From Sceloporus undulatus (taxonomy: Eukaryota > Chordata > Lepidosauria > Squamata > Phrynosomatidae): a stretch of DNA of 64,000 bases. Location: positions 236,613,781-236,677,780 of the forward strand of contig NC_056522.1 of NCBI RefSeq assembly GCF_019175285.1. Direction: 5' to 3'. This document shows, in pieces, positions 35,868 to 55,759 of this stretch; position 1 is the stretch's first letter, and each line of letters begins with the position of its first letter. The notes below the pieces were generated by a model. It saw only the letters and a program-made list of their open reading frames with translations, had not been told where the DNA came from and searched no databases. The translations under genes and the position numbers were made by a program.

Positions 35868-35982
35868 TTTATTTTTTATTTTTATTCAGGAAGACATGAT
35901 TCCTGTTGTACACCGCTTTGATCTAATTTGGAAAAGCGGTATATAAATAAACATTATTATTATTATTATTATTATTAAAATG
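35868..35982 (+). mobile_element. LINE 3' end with (ATT)n tail
   Basis: ttgtacaccgctttgatcta then aaagcggtatataaataaac and an ATT repeat: the L2/CR1-type 3' end seen also at 54.1 and 58.0 kb. Confidence 0.7.
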
Positions 35983-36041
35983 TATGTACATTATGCCAGC
36001 AAATGAAACCTGATGGTTTTAAGTTCACCAAATTGAATTGC

Positions 36042-36443
36042 TGTATATACTCATGAATAAGTGTAGAAATTTTAGTCAAAAAAGTGACCCCAAAAACCTG
36101 AGTCGACTTATCCACGGGACAATGTAAGTAGTGTACTTTAACTGTTATATATATATAAAGAATTATCCCCTGGTGAAAAGCAAGAGAGTAATCTGTCTTG
36201 GAAGCATTGACTTCCCTCTATTCTTTCATCAATCCAGCTTTTAATATGAGCACAAAAAGTGATGCCTCCTGGAATTTTGTAAGTTCTTTGGCATTGTTTT
36301 CTGTTGCTTCATCCTTCACATCCTTTGTCACCCTAGGTTTTAACCTCGATTTATCCATGGTTCATAACAAAATCCATAATTTTGGCTCCAAAACCTGCCC
36401 TTGACTTATACATGAAGTCGACTTATAGTCGAGTATATATGAT
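36042..36443. mobile_element. Mariner-type MITE
   Basis: The left end gtatatactcatgaataagt and right end cttatagtcgagtatatatg are inverted repeats. Paired inner motifs are gagtcgacttatccac and catgaagtcgacttatag. Confidence 0.65.
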
Positions 36444-36943
36444 AACAGCCTGTCCACAGCATGCAACAAAGTCCTTATACAAGCATATATATAGGAAATA
36501 TTTCTCTATACAAGGGGCATCTAGGAAGCTACACTGGCTTTTTTAAAGGATCCTCAGTACAGCAAGTATCTGTCTCTGCAGCCTCTGGTACTTCACTGGC
36601 TCCTGAGCATGAGCATTTAGGTTAAACCAGTTCATTGATTTTTATTCAGGAAGACATGATTTTTCTCTTGCCTCTGCAGAAAGAAAGGATAGGCTGTACT
36701 GACACCTTGTGGCTTTTGCTGGACACCAATTTACCTCTTGGTTTACTCTACACCTGTTTGAGTACACTGAATAAGCAGTGTGTCTCTCATAGTGGTGCAT
36801 ACTGAAACTGCTCGTAGCTAACCACATGCTGTCATTCATAGAACAGCTCATAGTGACAATAAACACCAAGGAACATCAGTAAACTCAAAGTAGCCACAAG
36901 CCTGAAATCTGTGCATTTATGTAAGATAAGGTATGCATGTGTT

Positions 36944-37132
36944 GAGAGCCCGCATAGTGTAGTGATTTGAATGTTGGACTAGGATGTTGGAGACAAGGGT
37001 TCAATTCCCAACCTGGCCATGAAACCCACTAGATGACAAATCTGAACAAATCTTTCCAAGAAAACCTCATTATAGGTTCATCTCAGAGTCACCATAAGTT
37101 GGAAACAATTTGAAAGCACACAGCACACACAC
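36944..37132 (+). mobile_element. CAA-tailed tRNA-like SINE
   Basis: gagagcccgcatagtgtagt opens the tRNA-like head. ttggactaggatgttggaga and caccataagttggaaacaat follow, ending in a CA-rich tail. Confidence 0.75.
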
Positions 37133-37139
37133 ATATGCA

Positions 37140-38260
37140 TTGACATGCTGGAAATCCCAATACAGTAGAAGAAAAGGGGTTTTGGAAATTACCAATTCTA
37201 CTTTTGCAGAAAAACAGTTGTTTTAGCACAGCTCTTCTTCCAAACACTTTTTGGGAACAAAAATCTGAGAAGGCCTCCATTATTTTTACAGTAATAGTGG
37301 TGTGGAGGGAGAACTGAGCACAAATAATGTGCACACTTGGAGCCTGCTTTCTGATTCCATATCAATGTATGTGGTTGTGGGTGGAAGAAACTGCAAACTG
37401 TGATGATGTGGCTAGAAGGTAGATCCCAGAATATTTCCCTCCTTTCTCTTCTATTCATCCTGGAAAGAATACCAGGGAGAACAGAAAAAGCAGCAGTGGA
37501 TTTTGTCTAAACCTTGAGGCCTGATCCACTCATATCTCCATCAAACCAGTTAGGTGGGCAATTGGGGGGGGGGAATTCATTCGTGTGAAGGAATAACAAC
37601 ATTTATTGATTCCAAAGGGAAACAAGCACAGAAAATAAAAAAGTAAAACCAGAAGAAAGCTTGAAAACATCTCACAGGGTAATGAGGGCTTCCACATTTC
37701 AGATGTTGCTGCAAGGTCATGAGTGATATCTTCAGAACTACAAAGCTCTTCATTGCAACAGTAAATCAAAGAAGAACTAGCATGTCATGAATTTGTTTTT
37801 TACATTTTTCTCTTGAATTTCTAGAACTGCCAACTCCTGTGGGGGGGGGGGGACAAAAACAGAGTAAATTTTTTAAATAGGGACAGATCCTCCATTTTTC
37901 TCTGTACTCAATTTTAAAAAATTCCAAACACTCCCATGCCCATGGACAAATTCAGCATAGAGAAGTTTAAAGGCAATTTCCTTAGATTCAACAGGATAAT
38001 GTTCTCACACCATAGGTCTACATTCCCACTAACTACAAAATCATTCTTGCTACTACTATGCTTTTCCCAGGTATTCTGGTCAATTTTCAGACTACCAGCA
38101 TTTACTCTTGAAGCCAATGAGCAACAACAACAACTCAACAACCATATCTTGATACAACAGGAGTGAGGATCATATGTCACAACAGCCCTAAACCTATGTA
38201 ACCAACAGTGAAAAATTATGAGAACTGCAGTTACATCTGAGAATCTAACTGCCATATGAT
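37140..38260. other. No gene seen between STEAP3 and C2orf76
   Basis: Several minus-strand frames were read here in search of C2orf76 sequence; none matched. A G run lies at 37842-37851. No clear repeat. Confidence 0.35.
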
Positions 38261-38261
38261 C

Positions 38262-38510
38262 CCTACCACTGGTGGTGCAGTGGTTAAATGCCTGTACTGC
38301 AGCTACTCACTCAAAACCATAAGGTTGCCAGTTCAAGACCAGCAAAAGGGCTCAAGCTTGACTCAGGCTTGCATCCTTCCGAAGTTGCTAAAATGAGTAC
38401 CCAGATTGTTGGGTGCAAATTAGCTTACAGTTGTAAACCGCTTGGACACTGCTTAGGCGGTATAAAGTGGTATATAAATGAAGCTTGTTTGTTTGTTTGT
38501 TTGTTACCTT
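38262..38510 (+). mobile_element. tRNA-derived SINE with LINE-like tail
   Basis: The tRNA-like head is ctggtggtgcagtggttaaa and aaggttgccagttcaagacc. The body is aatgagtacccagattgttg. The 3' end is aaaccgcttggacactgctt and taaagtggtatataaatg, then a GTTT repeat. A reverse copy is at 53.64 kb. Confidence 0.75.
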
Positions 38511-38906
38511 GACCTACAAGAAAAGTAGCTTGCCTGTGACCACAGTGTCACCCCTTTTCTATATGGCTGTCTATCTAAAGGCTTTACTTTAACTTTAACA
38601 TAATTTTGCAAGAACCATATCAAATCATATGTTCTTTTGATAGTGGAGACTCCAGATAAAAAAGTCACCTGCACATTTCCCAAAATCCTTGAATCATCCC
38701 TAGCCTAGTCAGATATGTATCCTAAACCCACCACATAGCAGGTGAACATGAGCAAAAAGCCCTCCACATTTTGTTGGACGGCAACAGCTAACAACCCTAG
38801 CCAGCCTAACTGAAAACACACAGTAAAACAACACTTAAGAAACTAATAATACAGAAGAATCATCTCTAGTAATCAAAGAGGATGCACTGTTTGGGTCTGT
38901 CTATGG

Positions 38907-39208
38907 GGCTAAACAGACAGGCAAAAAGAGATGCTTTCAGGCTGACTTGAATGTGTGGAATTTAAATGACACATTCCTTGAAGCCAGCACGAAAGTGCTC
39001 TTTAGGTGCCTTATGCAGAGAAAAGCTGTTTCAAAAAGAAGCAGCTTTTCCCCGCTTCTTCCTGGCTTGAAGCCATATCACGTGACCATGACATGAGCAC
39101 TCCAGCTGCCTTGTGAGACAACAGTGTGGCTGGTGGGGTTTCAATGTGGCTTCTGAAAAGGCAGCTTCAAGACACTTTTTCCTGCCCATCTGTTTCGCCC
39201 CTATGAAG
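38907..39208. mobile_element. MITE with inverted ends
   Basis: The left end tatggggctaaacagacagg and right end cccatctgtttcgcccctat are inverted repeats. aaagcagcttttccccgctt lies inside. It is related in style to the element at 54.2 kb. Confidence 0.6.
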
Positions 39209-39209
39209 T

Positions 39210-40535
39210 GTCCTGCCAGGCTGCCACGGCACTATAGAATCAAACAATAGCAGCATTAATCATTCCATCAAAGACTGGATTTTGATTTTTTTAAAATATT
39301 AATATGTGTAGCTGGACACTGTGGAAATACAAGCACAGCAGGAAACAACTGTTGTAACCTTCAGAAAGAATCAATTCAAGATTGGAAAATATATGTCAAA
39401 AAGGAAAAAAGTGCTGTCAGGTCATGAAAATAATCTTAACCACACCAGTGCCTCCCTCCTGCTTTAAAAAACAAAACAAGACAGAAACTATTAATCTTAA
39501 ATCTGAGAACAGATACTATTTCCTCTGTGTCAAACACTTAAGTGGTGCAGATGTATTCTTGCACTCCAGCTGCTACTCTTAACACCCAAATTTCCCTGAT
39601 CAAAATGGGAAGGATACAGCTAGTTTGAGAAGGCCTTCATCCAGGATCTGTACACAGTCCAAAATCTCTTAAAGGGCACAGTTAGGGAAACACTGAGCTA
39701 GGCTCTCACAGTTTGTCTAAGGGTCCCAATTAGGGGCTGCAGAGGTTCCACTTCCACTCAAGATGGAGGAAATCCTACAAAAGGAGTGGGCCAGGCCAAG
39801 GGTGAAACCACAGATCATGCAACCATGGATTTCAGAATTGCACTCCTGTCTGTGACAATATTTTGGATTTGAAATAATCATATATTTAATGTAAACTATT
39901 AGTAGCAGCTAAACCATGATATATAAAATCATGAATGTGAAATTCTTTATGACAATATAAGCAACTGCACATGGGAAGTTACAGACAATGGCTGGCTGGC
40001 ATGTGACTCTTCTATGGAGAACATGTATTGTATTTCACTGTATCTGCAATGCAATATTTTTCTTTTGTACTCATTCACACAGCCAATACCACCACTGTAA
40101 CTTGTTGGAACAAGGTTTTTCTTATAATTCTGATAAGCTCCTAAAAATCAAAATCAAAAACAGAATTTAGCATGCTTTCTGACAGCAGAAGTGAGTTTGA
40201 ATCTAGAATATCTGACATGTCTGCGACCTTTTTTCTCTATGTGGATTTATTCATCTCCTTCACACTGAAAAGGCTACTGGACAGTGAGCTTTATAAAGAA
40301 CTGACTGTGGCAGGACAGAAGGATCTGAGCAGCAGTCATTGAAGGTCCTCTCTCAGCTCTTGCAACTAGATTCATAAATACAGGTCTTTATTTATAATGA
40401 ATGTACAGTTGTTATGTTTGAATTCTAATGTAGCCAAGAAAATATAACAATATCTCTATTCATATCTTATCATAAGGAGTTACGTTTTACAGAGACAAAG
40501 CAATGACACATCATGTATCTTAAGTTTAAAAGGAA
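39210..40535. other. No gene seen; probable 3' flank of C2orf76
   Basis: Unique-looking AT-rich sequence. The minus-strand AATAAA at 40392-40387 is the nearest plausible C2orf76 polyadenylation signal. Confidence 0.35.
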
Positions 40536-40551
40536 GTGAAGAAAATAATGT

Positions 40552-40806
40552 ACACTGGTACCCCGGGATACGAATGCGCCGCGTTACGAAATTTCCGGGT
40601 TACGAAAAAAATGTATTTAAAAAAACTGTTCCGGGTTACGAATGTTTTTTCGGGTTACGAAAAAAAAATTTGGTGCTTTTCGGCGCTATTTCACACCAAA
40701 TCGCGGCTTTTCCCCATTAGCGCCTATGGGTTTTTCGGCTTACGAAGCCTTTCGGGTTACGAAAGCGGCGGCGGAACGAATTATTTTCGTAACCCGGGGG
40801 AGCCCT
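40552..40806. mobile_element. Young CpG-rich MITE in C2orf76 3' UTR region
   Basis: The left end ggtaccccgggatacgaatg and right end tttcgtaacccgggggagc are inverted repeats. The unit cgggttacgaa recurs several times within. CpGs are well preserved compared with other repeats here. It lies about 155 bases past the C2orf76 stop, so it is probably transcribed. Confidence 0.75.
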
Positions 40807-40961
40807 GAAAAATCAATGTAATGACTTTTAGCTCTTATTCCATGTACACCTTATGAGTAAAATGAACTCATTATACTTATGATACGCACCTTTAAGATTT
40901 TAAGTATGACATTTCAAAAAGGCACAGAAAGAAAATGAATTTCTTTGACGTTTCAAAATCT

Positions 40962-50528
<9,567 letters not shown>

Positions 50529-50633
50529 TTAGCCACAAACTACCTGGAAAGCAAATATTTCTTATGAGACATACAAACACACCAATCTATGTTATATGTG
50601 TGCACGTGTATGTACATGTGTAAAACACATGTA

Positions 50634-50850
50634 ATATCCTAAAGGCACCAGATCCCATCTGATCTTAGAAGCAAAGCAGGGTCAGCCCTGGCTAGTACTT
50701 GAATGGGAGACTGCCAACATACTATAGTACTGTATGCTATATTTCAGAGGAAGGAACTGACAAAACACTTCTGAGTATTCCTTGCCAAAAAAAAATCCTA
50801 TAAAATTTATGGTGGCAACATATATCAACAAGCGACTTGAACTCAGATAT
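50634..50850 (+). mobile_element. 5S-rRNA-derived SINE
   Basis: The head ggcaccagatcccatctgat, then gcaaagcagggtcagccctg and tagtacttgaatgggagact, is a clear relative of 5S rRNA internal-promoter sequence. The body is ggaaggaactgacaaaacac. The tail carries aagcgacttgaactcag. It corresponds to the 5S-Sauria SINE type. Confidence 0.85.
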
Positions 50851-50859
50851 ATATGTATA

Positions 50860-51950
50860 TATATTCCAGCACTGGAAAATGTGACTATTTGGGAAGGAAA
50901 TAGAAATCACATATACAAGAAGAACAAAGAGCAGGAGGTGCAGTATAGATTATATTGAAATCAGATATAAAGCAGAGGACTGTAAAGTGTTCAATGAATT
51001 CAGAGAATACCCCCTCCTTTTTTTAAAAAAAAAAAAACTAATCCAGGTTCTTCTGAGGACCATAACTTTGACCCTTTCTCCCTACTAGTAGCTCCCTGGG
51101 ATCTTGTCATTGTTTTTTGACAAATGTGAATTTATGGCCTTCTCAGCCCAAATCACCATAGAGCCAGAAAAACCTTTACTGTATTTGATACAAGATTTCA
51201 TACAATGTAGTGGATGCAGAGACATGAGGGACACACAGTCCAAGGACACAGGTTTAAAATTCCAATGGAGTGGGAAACAATTTAATAAATCAATTAGCTA
51301 GCTCATACTAAATGGCTTTTTGAAGGAGGCTAGAGAAAGAATATTTAAGATAAACAAAAAGGGGAAAAACATTGTGACTACCGGTAAACATTTTGGAAGT
51401 AGACAAAGGCCAAGCACAATTTGCAACAGACCAGCCAAAGTACACTTCACATCAGCAGCACAATACTATTAAGATCCGATTAGAAGTCAGTCCTATAGAG
51501 TTTAATCCCACTTACTCCAAGCAAGCCTATACAGGAGTGCTCCCAACGTAATGTATCCTTGTGAGTTTTACCATTCAAAATGGCTCATATGGGTGAATGA
51601 AGGCTGACAAACATCAGAAACGTAGGTTGGAGACTGGAAATTTACTCTTCCTCTCCCACTGTGGATTCAAATAAGAGAAGAAAGGGTTAAATTGCTACTT
51701 TTTCCACCTTCTGATAGTGATCAGCCACTGGAATTGCATATCTAATTACTGGGATACCCTTCTTATTAGCAGAAATGCTCCTGTTTGGGTGGTCTTTCTG
51801 GGTGTTTTCTTTTCCAGGTGATTTCAACCACCACATTTATTAAAATATTTATATCCTTGTCTTCTATCCTCCTCTGGCTTTGCTTCGCGAACGAAGATTC
51901 TTCTATCCAAAGACCCAGAAAACATCCAGGGGTAGCTGTGATGCCCATAT
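50860..51950. other. C2orf76 intron 1, no gene seen
   Basis: Short TA-rich and A-rich runs only. Nothing supportable. Confidence 0.35.
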
Positions 51951-51952
51951 AG

Positions 51953-52482
51953 CAAAGTCCAATGACATCCAAAATCCACAAGACAGTGGAACCTTTATTG
52001 GGCCAACCAAAATGCACAATATACATGTTTCAAAGCTCCAGTGGCTTCTTCAGCAGGCAAGGTGTTAAAAACCATACAGGAGGGGAAAAATTGAAGATGT
52101 TAGTCATAGGCCTGAATTTTGCTGGTTTTGTTTTCAGTTCAAATAGTATGGAGGTGTATCTCTTGCAGGCTGGCACCTTCTCCTTCTGGCCATGTAGTTA
52201 CTGGGAGACGTCCAAGAAATTTAACATCCATTTGATAAAGGTGCCAGCCTGCAAGATAGATCCCTCCATACCATCTGAACTGAGAGCAGAAACACCAAAA
52301 TACAAGCCTATGACTAACATCTTCGATTTTTTTCCTCCTGTATGATTTTTAACAACTTTGCCTGATGAAGAAGCCAGTGGAGTTTCAAAAGCTTGCAGCA
52401 TGTATATTGTCCATTTTGGTTGGCCCAATAAAGGTACCACTGTCTTGTGGATTTTGGATGTTATTGAACTTTGCTATCTAAA
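51953..52482. mobile_element. Large foldback element with Penelope-type terminal sequences
   Basis: Two arms of about 240 bp are inverted copies: atagcaaagtccaatgacat at the left and gttattgaactttgctat at the right, with ttattgggccaaccaaaatg mirrored by cattttggttggcccaataa. A short unpaired centre lies near 52196-52225. There is no coding region. The right arm carries a hammerhead-like core (CTGATGA at 52362, stem, AAAAGCTTGC), which is why I place it with Penelope-type terminal repeats. The family call is inference. Confidence 0.6.
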
Positions 52483-52489
52483 GGCCTCA

Positions 52490-52930
52490 GAGCAGCATAC
52501 AATCAAACCAACCTGGCTAGTTTAGTACACAACAAACAATAAAAAGCTATTTTAAAAAGCTAGAAACAAAATATGAAATATAACAAATTATAAAAGTTAG
52601 ATTTAATTAAAAACAACCATGTACTTGTGAAAACTTGTGTAAAGACAACTGGGCCCCAAAAGCTTTAATGCACAGCAGTGTTTTTACTTGGCCCCAGAAT
52701 GACAGCAACGTTGGCACCAATCAGGCCTCCATGGGAAGGATATTCCATAACTGAGGTGCCACAGCAGAGAAGGCCCTCTCCTGCTTCTGCCCACACCAAA
52801 CTCTCCTGACTGATAGTCATTACATGGTTTTGGGGGGCTCACCTCCTTAGCATTGGGGGCAGGGATAAAAAAAATTGTTGTGCTTCTGCAAATCCTATAC
52901 ACCTGTATACAAATCCTAAATTTTATTCAG
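52490..52930 (-). mobile_element. LINE-derived fragment, minus strand
   Basis: ggcctccatgggaaggatat, then ccataactgaggtgccacag and gagaaggccctctcctgctt belong to the family seen in plus orientation at 12.5 kb. An A-rich stretch lies at its left side. Confidence 0.45.
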
Positions 52931-53117
52931 TCAATGACCAGCAAGATTTTTTAAAGGGTTACAAAGTACAGTTAAAAGATACAAAGGTAAATTACAAAGT
53001 GACACATAGTAATAAAATATTCACTTTTACAATTTTGTTAATACATTTGTTACCTTATTGAGTGAGCCTACTACAAGATAAAATGAAATAAAAATTATAA
53101 ATTGTGCAAGAAGGGTG

Positions 53118-53392
53118 GATAAAAATCAGGATTTTTAAAAATTTAAATCAGATCTTTCCCCCAATTAAATGCTTTTTAGGGAAAAATCTATCTAATGAAA
53201 GTTTTCTGTTTTAAGATACATTATGGTTCAAAGGTTATTCCATCATGAAATTGGGATTCATTTTTAATTAAGTAGCATGAGAATGTATATTCAGGCAATG
53301 TTTTTAATTTTTTAAAACAATTAAATTATAAAACAAATCAACACCATTCAAACATGCGATGTTTAAATATTTTTGGTAAACGAAACCAGTTT
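53118..53392. repeat. AT-rich interspersed repeat
   Basis: It begins gggtggataaaaatcaggat and stays over 70% AT. This kind of repeat recurs in many vertebrate genomes; superfamily not assigned. Confidence 0.4.
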
Positions 53393-53393
53393 T

Positions 53394-53533
53394 GACCCCT
53401 ACTTTAAGTGCTCCAGCTCAATCCTATAGAGTCCTGGGATTTGTAGTTCCACAAAGACTCTAGCCTTCCTTGCAGCTGTGGGAGCTAAAGTGTTGTCAAA
53501 CTGCATTATTTCTACAGTATAGATGCGCCGCTA
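53394..53533. mobile_element. Foldback MITE, family A, left end missing
   Basis: actttaagtgctccagctca then agtcctgggatttgtagttc and tctacagtatagatgcgcc. Confidence 0.7.
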
Positions 53534-53639
53534 GGCCAACGCTCAAACCACTACACCACCCTGCCTTGGTCTGCATATAATATAGTACAGAGTCTTCCTT
53601 AACTGAAATGCTTAGGACCAGGGGTGTTTTGAGCCAGTG

Positions 53640-53858
53640 TGGGGTAACAATAGCAAGTACATTTCCATACCACTTACTGATGTGCTAAGCGGTTTACAAA
53701 GTGTAAGCCAATTGCCCCCAACAAGCTGGGTACTCATTTTAGTGGCCTATGAAAGGCTGAGTCGACCCTGAGCCCCTGGCTGCTATTAAACTCACAACTT
53801 TGTGGTTTGTGAGTGGCTGCAGTACAGGCATTTAACCATTGCGCCACCAGAGCTCCAC
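53640..53858 (-). mobile_element. tRNA-derived SINE with LINE-like tail, minus strand
   Basis: Reverse complement of the 38.26-kb family: ctaagcggtttacaaagtgt, agctgggtactcattttagt, and the head ttaaccattgcgccaccaga. Confidence 0.75.
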
Positions 53859-53861
53859 AGC

Positions 53862-54182
53862 GATTTCCAGACTGGAACATCCCCACTGACCTGCCTCCCC
53901 TTCTCTCCCTCATCCTCCATCCTTATTTTTACCCTACCCTGGACTCCGCTTGGAATTGTTGGTCTCATTTTAGTGTACGTATATTAATGCTTTTAACTTT
54001 CTTTGGTTTAATCTTTTTTTCAGAGTTTGATCGTGTTTTTATGCTTGCGGGGAGGATTGAGGATCTTGGAATTTTAATGCATCTCTTTTTAACTGTATGT
54101 TTTTTACTGTTGTAATCCGCTTGGATTCCCTGAGATTAAGCGGAATATAAATAATAATTATTATTATTATTATTATTATTAT
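53862..54182 (+). mobile_element. LINE 3' end with (ATT)n tail
   Basis: ttgttgtaatccgct-type end (tgttgtaatccgcttggatt), then taagcggaatataaataata and an ATT repeat to 54182. Confidence 0.65.
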
Positions 54183-54210
54183 TTGGGGTAGTGATTTGAG
54201 TTTTGGGACT

Positions 54211-54446
54211 AAGGGCCCAAACAGACAGGCCAAAATAAAGCTGCTTTGGGCCATTTTGAAAGTATGCTGTATAAATGACACATGCATCCTAAAAGCCTGG
54301 AAGCCACGCCAAAGCCACAGTCCAGTCCCTAAAGACTGGAGCACATTTTTGGTGCAGCTTCTGGCCTCTTAAGGTGTGTGTCATTAAACAGCATACCTCC
54401 AAAGTGACCTGAAGCAGCTTTATTTTGGCCTGTCAGTTTGGGCCCT
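54211..54446. mobile_element. Foldback MITE with 30-bp inverted ends
   Basis: The left end gggcccaaacagacaggcca continues into aaataaagctgct; the right end agcagctttattttggcctg continues into tcagtttgggccc. The centre is also largely self-complementary. Confidence 0.85.
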
Positions 54447-54505
54447 ATGACTCTGTATTTCTCTTATTCTTATTGTTATTCTTATTATTTGTGTTCCTGA
54501 TATTA

Positions 54506-55018
54506 TTATTGGATTTTTGTGTTGCTTTGGAATTCCTGTACTTGCCAACATTTTTTTAAAAATTCACATATTATATACTCACACGTAATAAAATGTGAGT
54601 TTTATGTACTCATACACAATAATATATCAACATAAAAAGAGACATGTCAGAATAATAACACATAATCTGACAAAGCAACAAAAATCTATTAAGCTGCACA
54701 CTTATACATACATACCCAACATTTAACCCCCAAAACCCCCACATCCATTCTTGTATAGCTTTTTAATAAATGCCTGTATTTACTACATATATAAGCTTAA
54801 TAAAGAGATTATCTTGGGACCCAACTCTAAACCCAAAATTCATTGATGTTTCCTATACACCTTATACATACACACAGCTTGAATGGTAATGTTATACACT
54901 ATTTCTATGATAAAGTTTGTGTAGACTGAACCATCAGAAAGCAAAAAGGTGACACTCTCTCAGCCACCCTTTTGGTGGGGAAACAAGTGTTGGTTATTGG
55001 AGTATATTTCATAATTCC
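54506..55018. mobile_element. Mariner/Tigger-like MITE, diverged
   Basis: gagattatcttgggacccaa, then ttcctatacaccttatacat and ccatcagaaagcaaaaaggt match the family at 4.2 kb. It ends next to the C2orf76 promoter region. Confidence 0.55.
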
Positions 55019-55210
55019 AGATGAGGGAGGGTCAGCCTCCAATCCAAACCCAGAGTCCAGGGCAGAAAAGGGACTGTTAGCAATATAACAGCCCAAGTCA
55101 CATTCCCTGGAGCCCCCTTTGACCTCCCTTGCTCCCCTTTCCAGACCTCTTCCCTTTTCCCTCTCTGCTCAGACAAACTGCCATTCTCACCCAGAGAAAA
55201 CATGCGTCCC

Positions 55211-55268
55211 CTCTCCTGCGCATGCGCACCGGTGCCTGGCTTTCCCTCTCCTGCGCATGCGCACCGGT
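55211..55268. promoter_or_regulatory. Tandem pair of perfect NRF1-type sites
   Basis: The palindrome TGCGCATGCGCA occurs twice, at 55217-55228 and 55252-55263. Each copy lies in an identical 23-base block, repeated with a 35-base period. NRF1 binds this palindrome at housekeeping promoters. The pair lies just inside the probable first intron of C2orf76. The arrangement looks like a small tandem duplication that doubled one site. Confidence 0.7.
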
Positions 55269-55318
55269 TCCTCTCCTCTCCCACTTCCAGATACAGAAAA
55301 AGATCCGCCCTCGCTTAC

Positions 55319-55440
55319 CTCTCGTCTTTTAATACGTTGTCCCGCCCCTCGTCATTGATTGGCTGAATCAAGAATATTGACGTTGAAATCACCCAATAAT
55401 AAAGCCCGTAATGCTCCTCGCCGTACACGTTTCATTGGTC
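55319..55440 (-). promoter_or_regulatory. C2orf76: C2orf76 promoter and probable non-coding first exon
   Basis: A GC-rich island holds, on the minus strand, CCAAT boxes complementary to ATTGG at 55358-55362 and 55434-55438. It also has a plus-strand CCAAT at 55393, GC boxes (cccgcccc at 55341, cccgccc near 55455) and a TGACGT half CRE at 55378-55383. A good minus-strand splice donor (AG|gtaagcgag) ends at 55319, giving a plausible non-coding exon of some tens of bases. The distance and orientation fit C2orf76, whose ATG exon has its own acceptor. The start site itself is not fixed by sequence. Confidence 0.6.
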
Positions 55441-55465
55441 CCAGATAGGCTGAGGCCCGCCCATT

Positions 55466-55592
55466 CTGTGGGCCTCCAGGTGGTCTTTGGACTTCAGTTC
55501 CCAGAAACCCCAGCAAGCCTGGTCAATGATGAAGGATTCTGGGAGCTGAAGTCCAAAAACAATTAGAGGACCACAGTTTGGGAATCACTATT
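55466..55592. mobile_element. Foldback MITE (ccagatgttttggact family)
   Basis: cctccaggtggtctttggac and ctgaagtccaaaaacaatta are the arms; gaccacagtttgggaatcac is the outer right end. Confidence 0.7.
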
Positions 55593-55759
55593 CCTTTTCC
55601 CGCCCTGCTTGCCTGCCTGCCTTCAGCCATAGAGGTAGGGGGAAATGGTTCGTGATGCAGCCTGGACTACCGGTTAAAAACCGACCTTAATGTTTTTCCA
55701 CCCTGGAAGAGAGGAACACTGTAATCTTTTACAGGGAAAAGGAGTCTTGCAGCATCGCT

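Noticed and set aside
37089-37334. Minus-strand frame with FFCKSRIGNFQNPFSS resembling the C2orf76 C-terminus
   Set aside because: The likeness is only FFC and NP-SS. The true last exon at 40962-41038 matches throughout, in phase and with a proper acceptor.
37930-38020. Minus-strand EIAF-like string considered as C2orf76 last exon
   Set aside because: No acceptor in the right phase, no EDY or KxNP motif, and superseded by the exon at 41038-40962.
50634-50710. Possible 5S rRNA gene
   Set aside because: Only part of a 5S-like sequence with many changes, followed by a SINE body and tail; two more copies exist. It is a SINE, not a functional 5S gene.
55009-55358. Open frames in the GC-rich stretch before DBI
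   Set aside because: The stretch holds promoter boxes and tandem NRF1 sites. Frames occur on both strands and encode Arg/Pro-rich composition without a family match.
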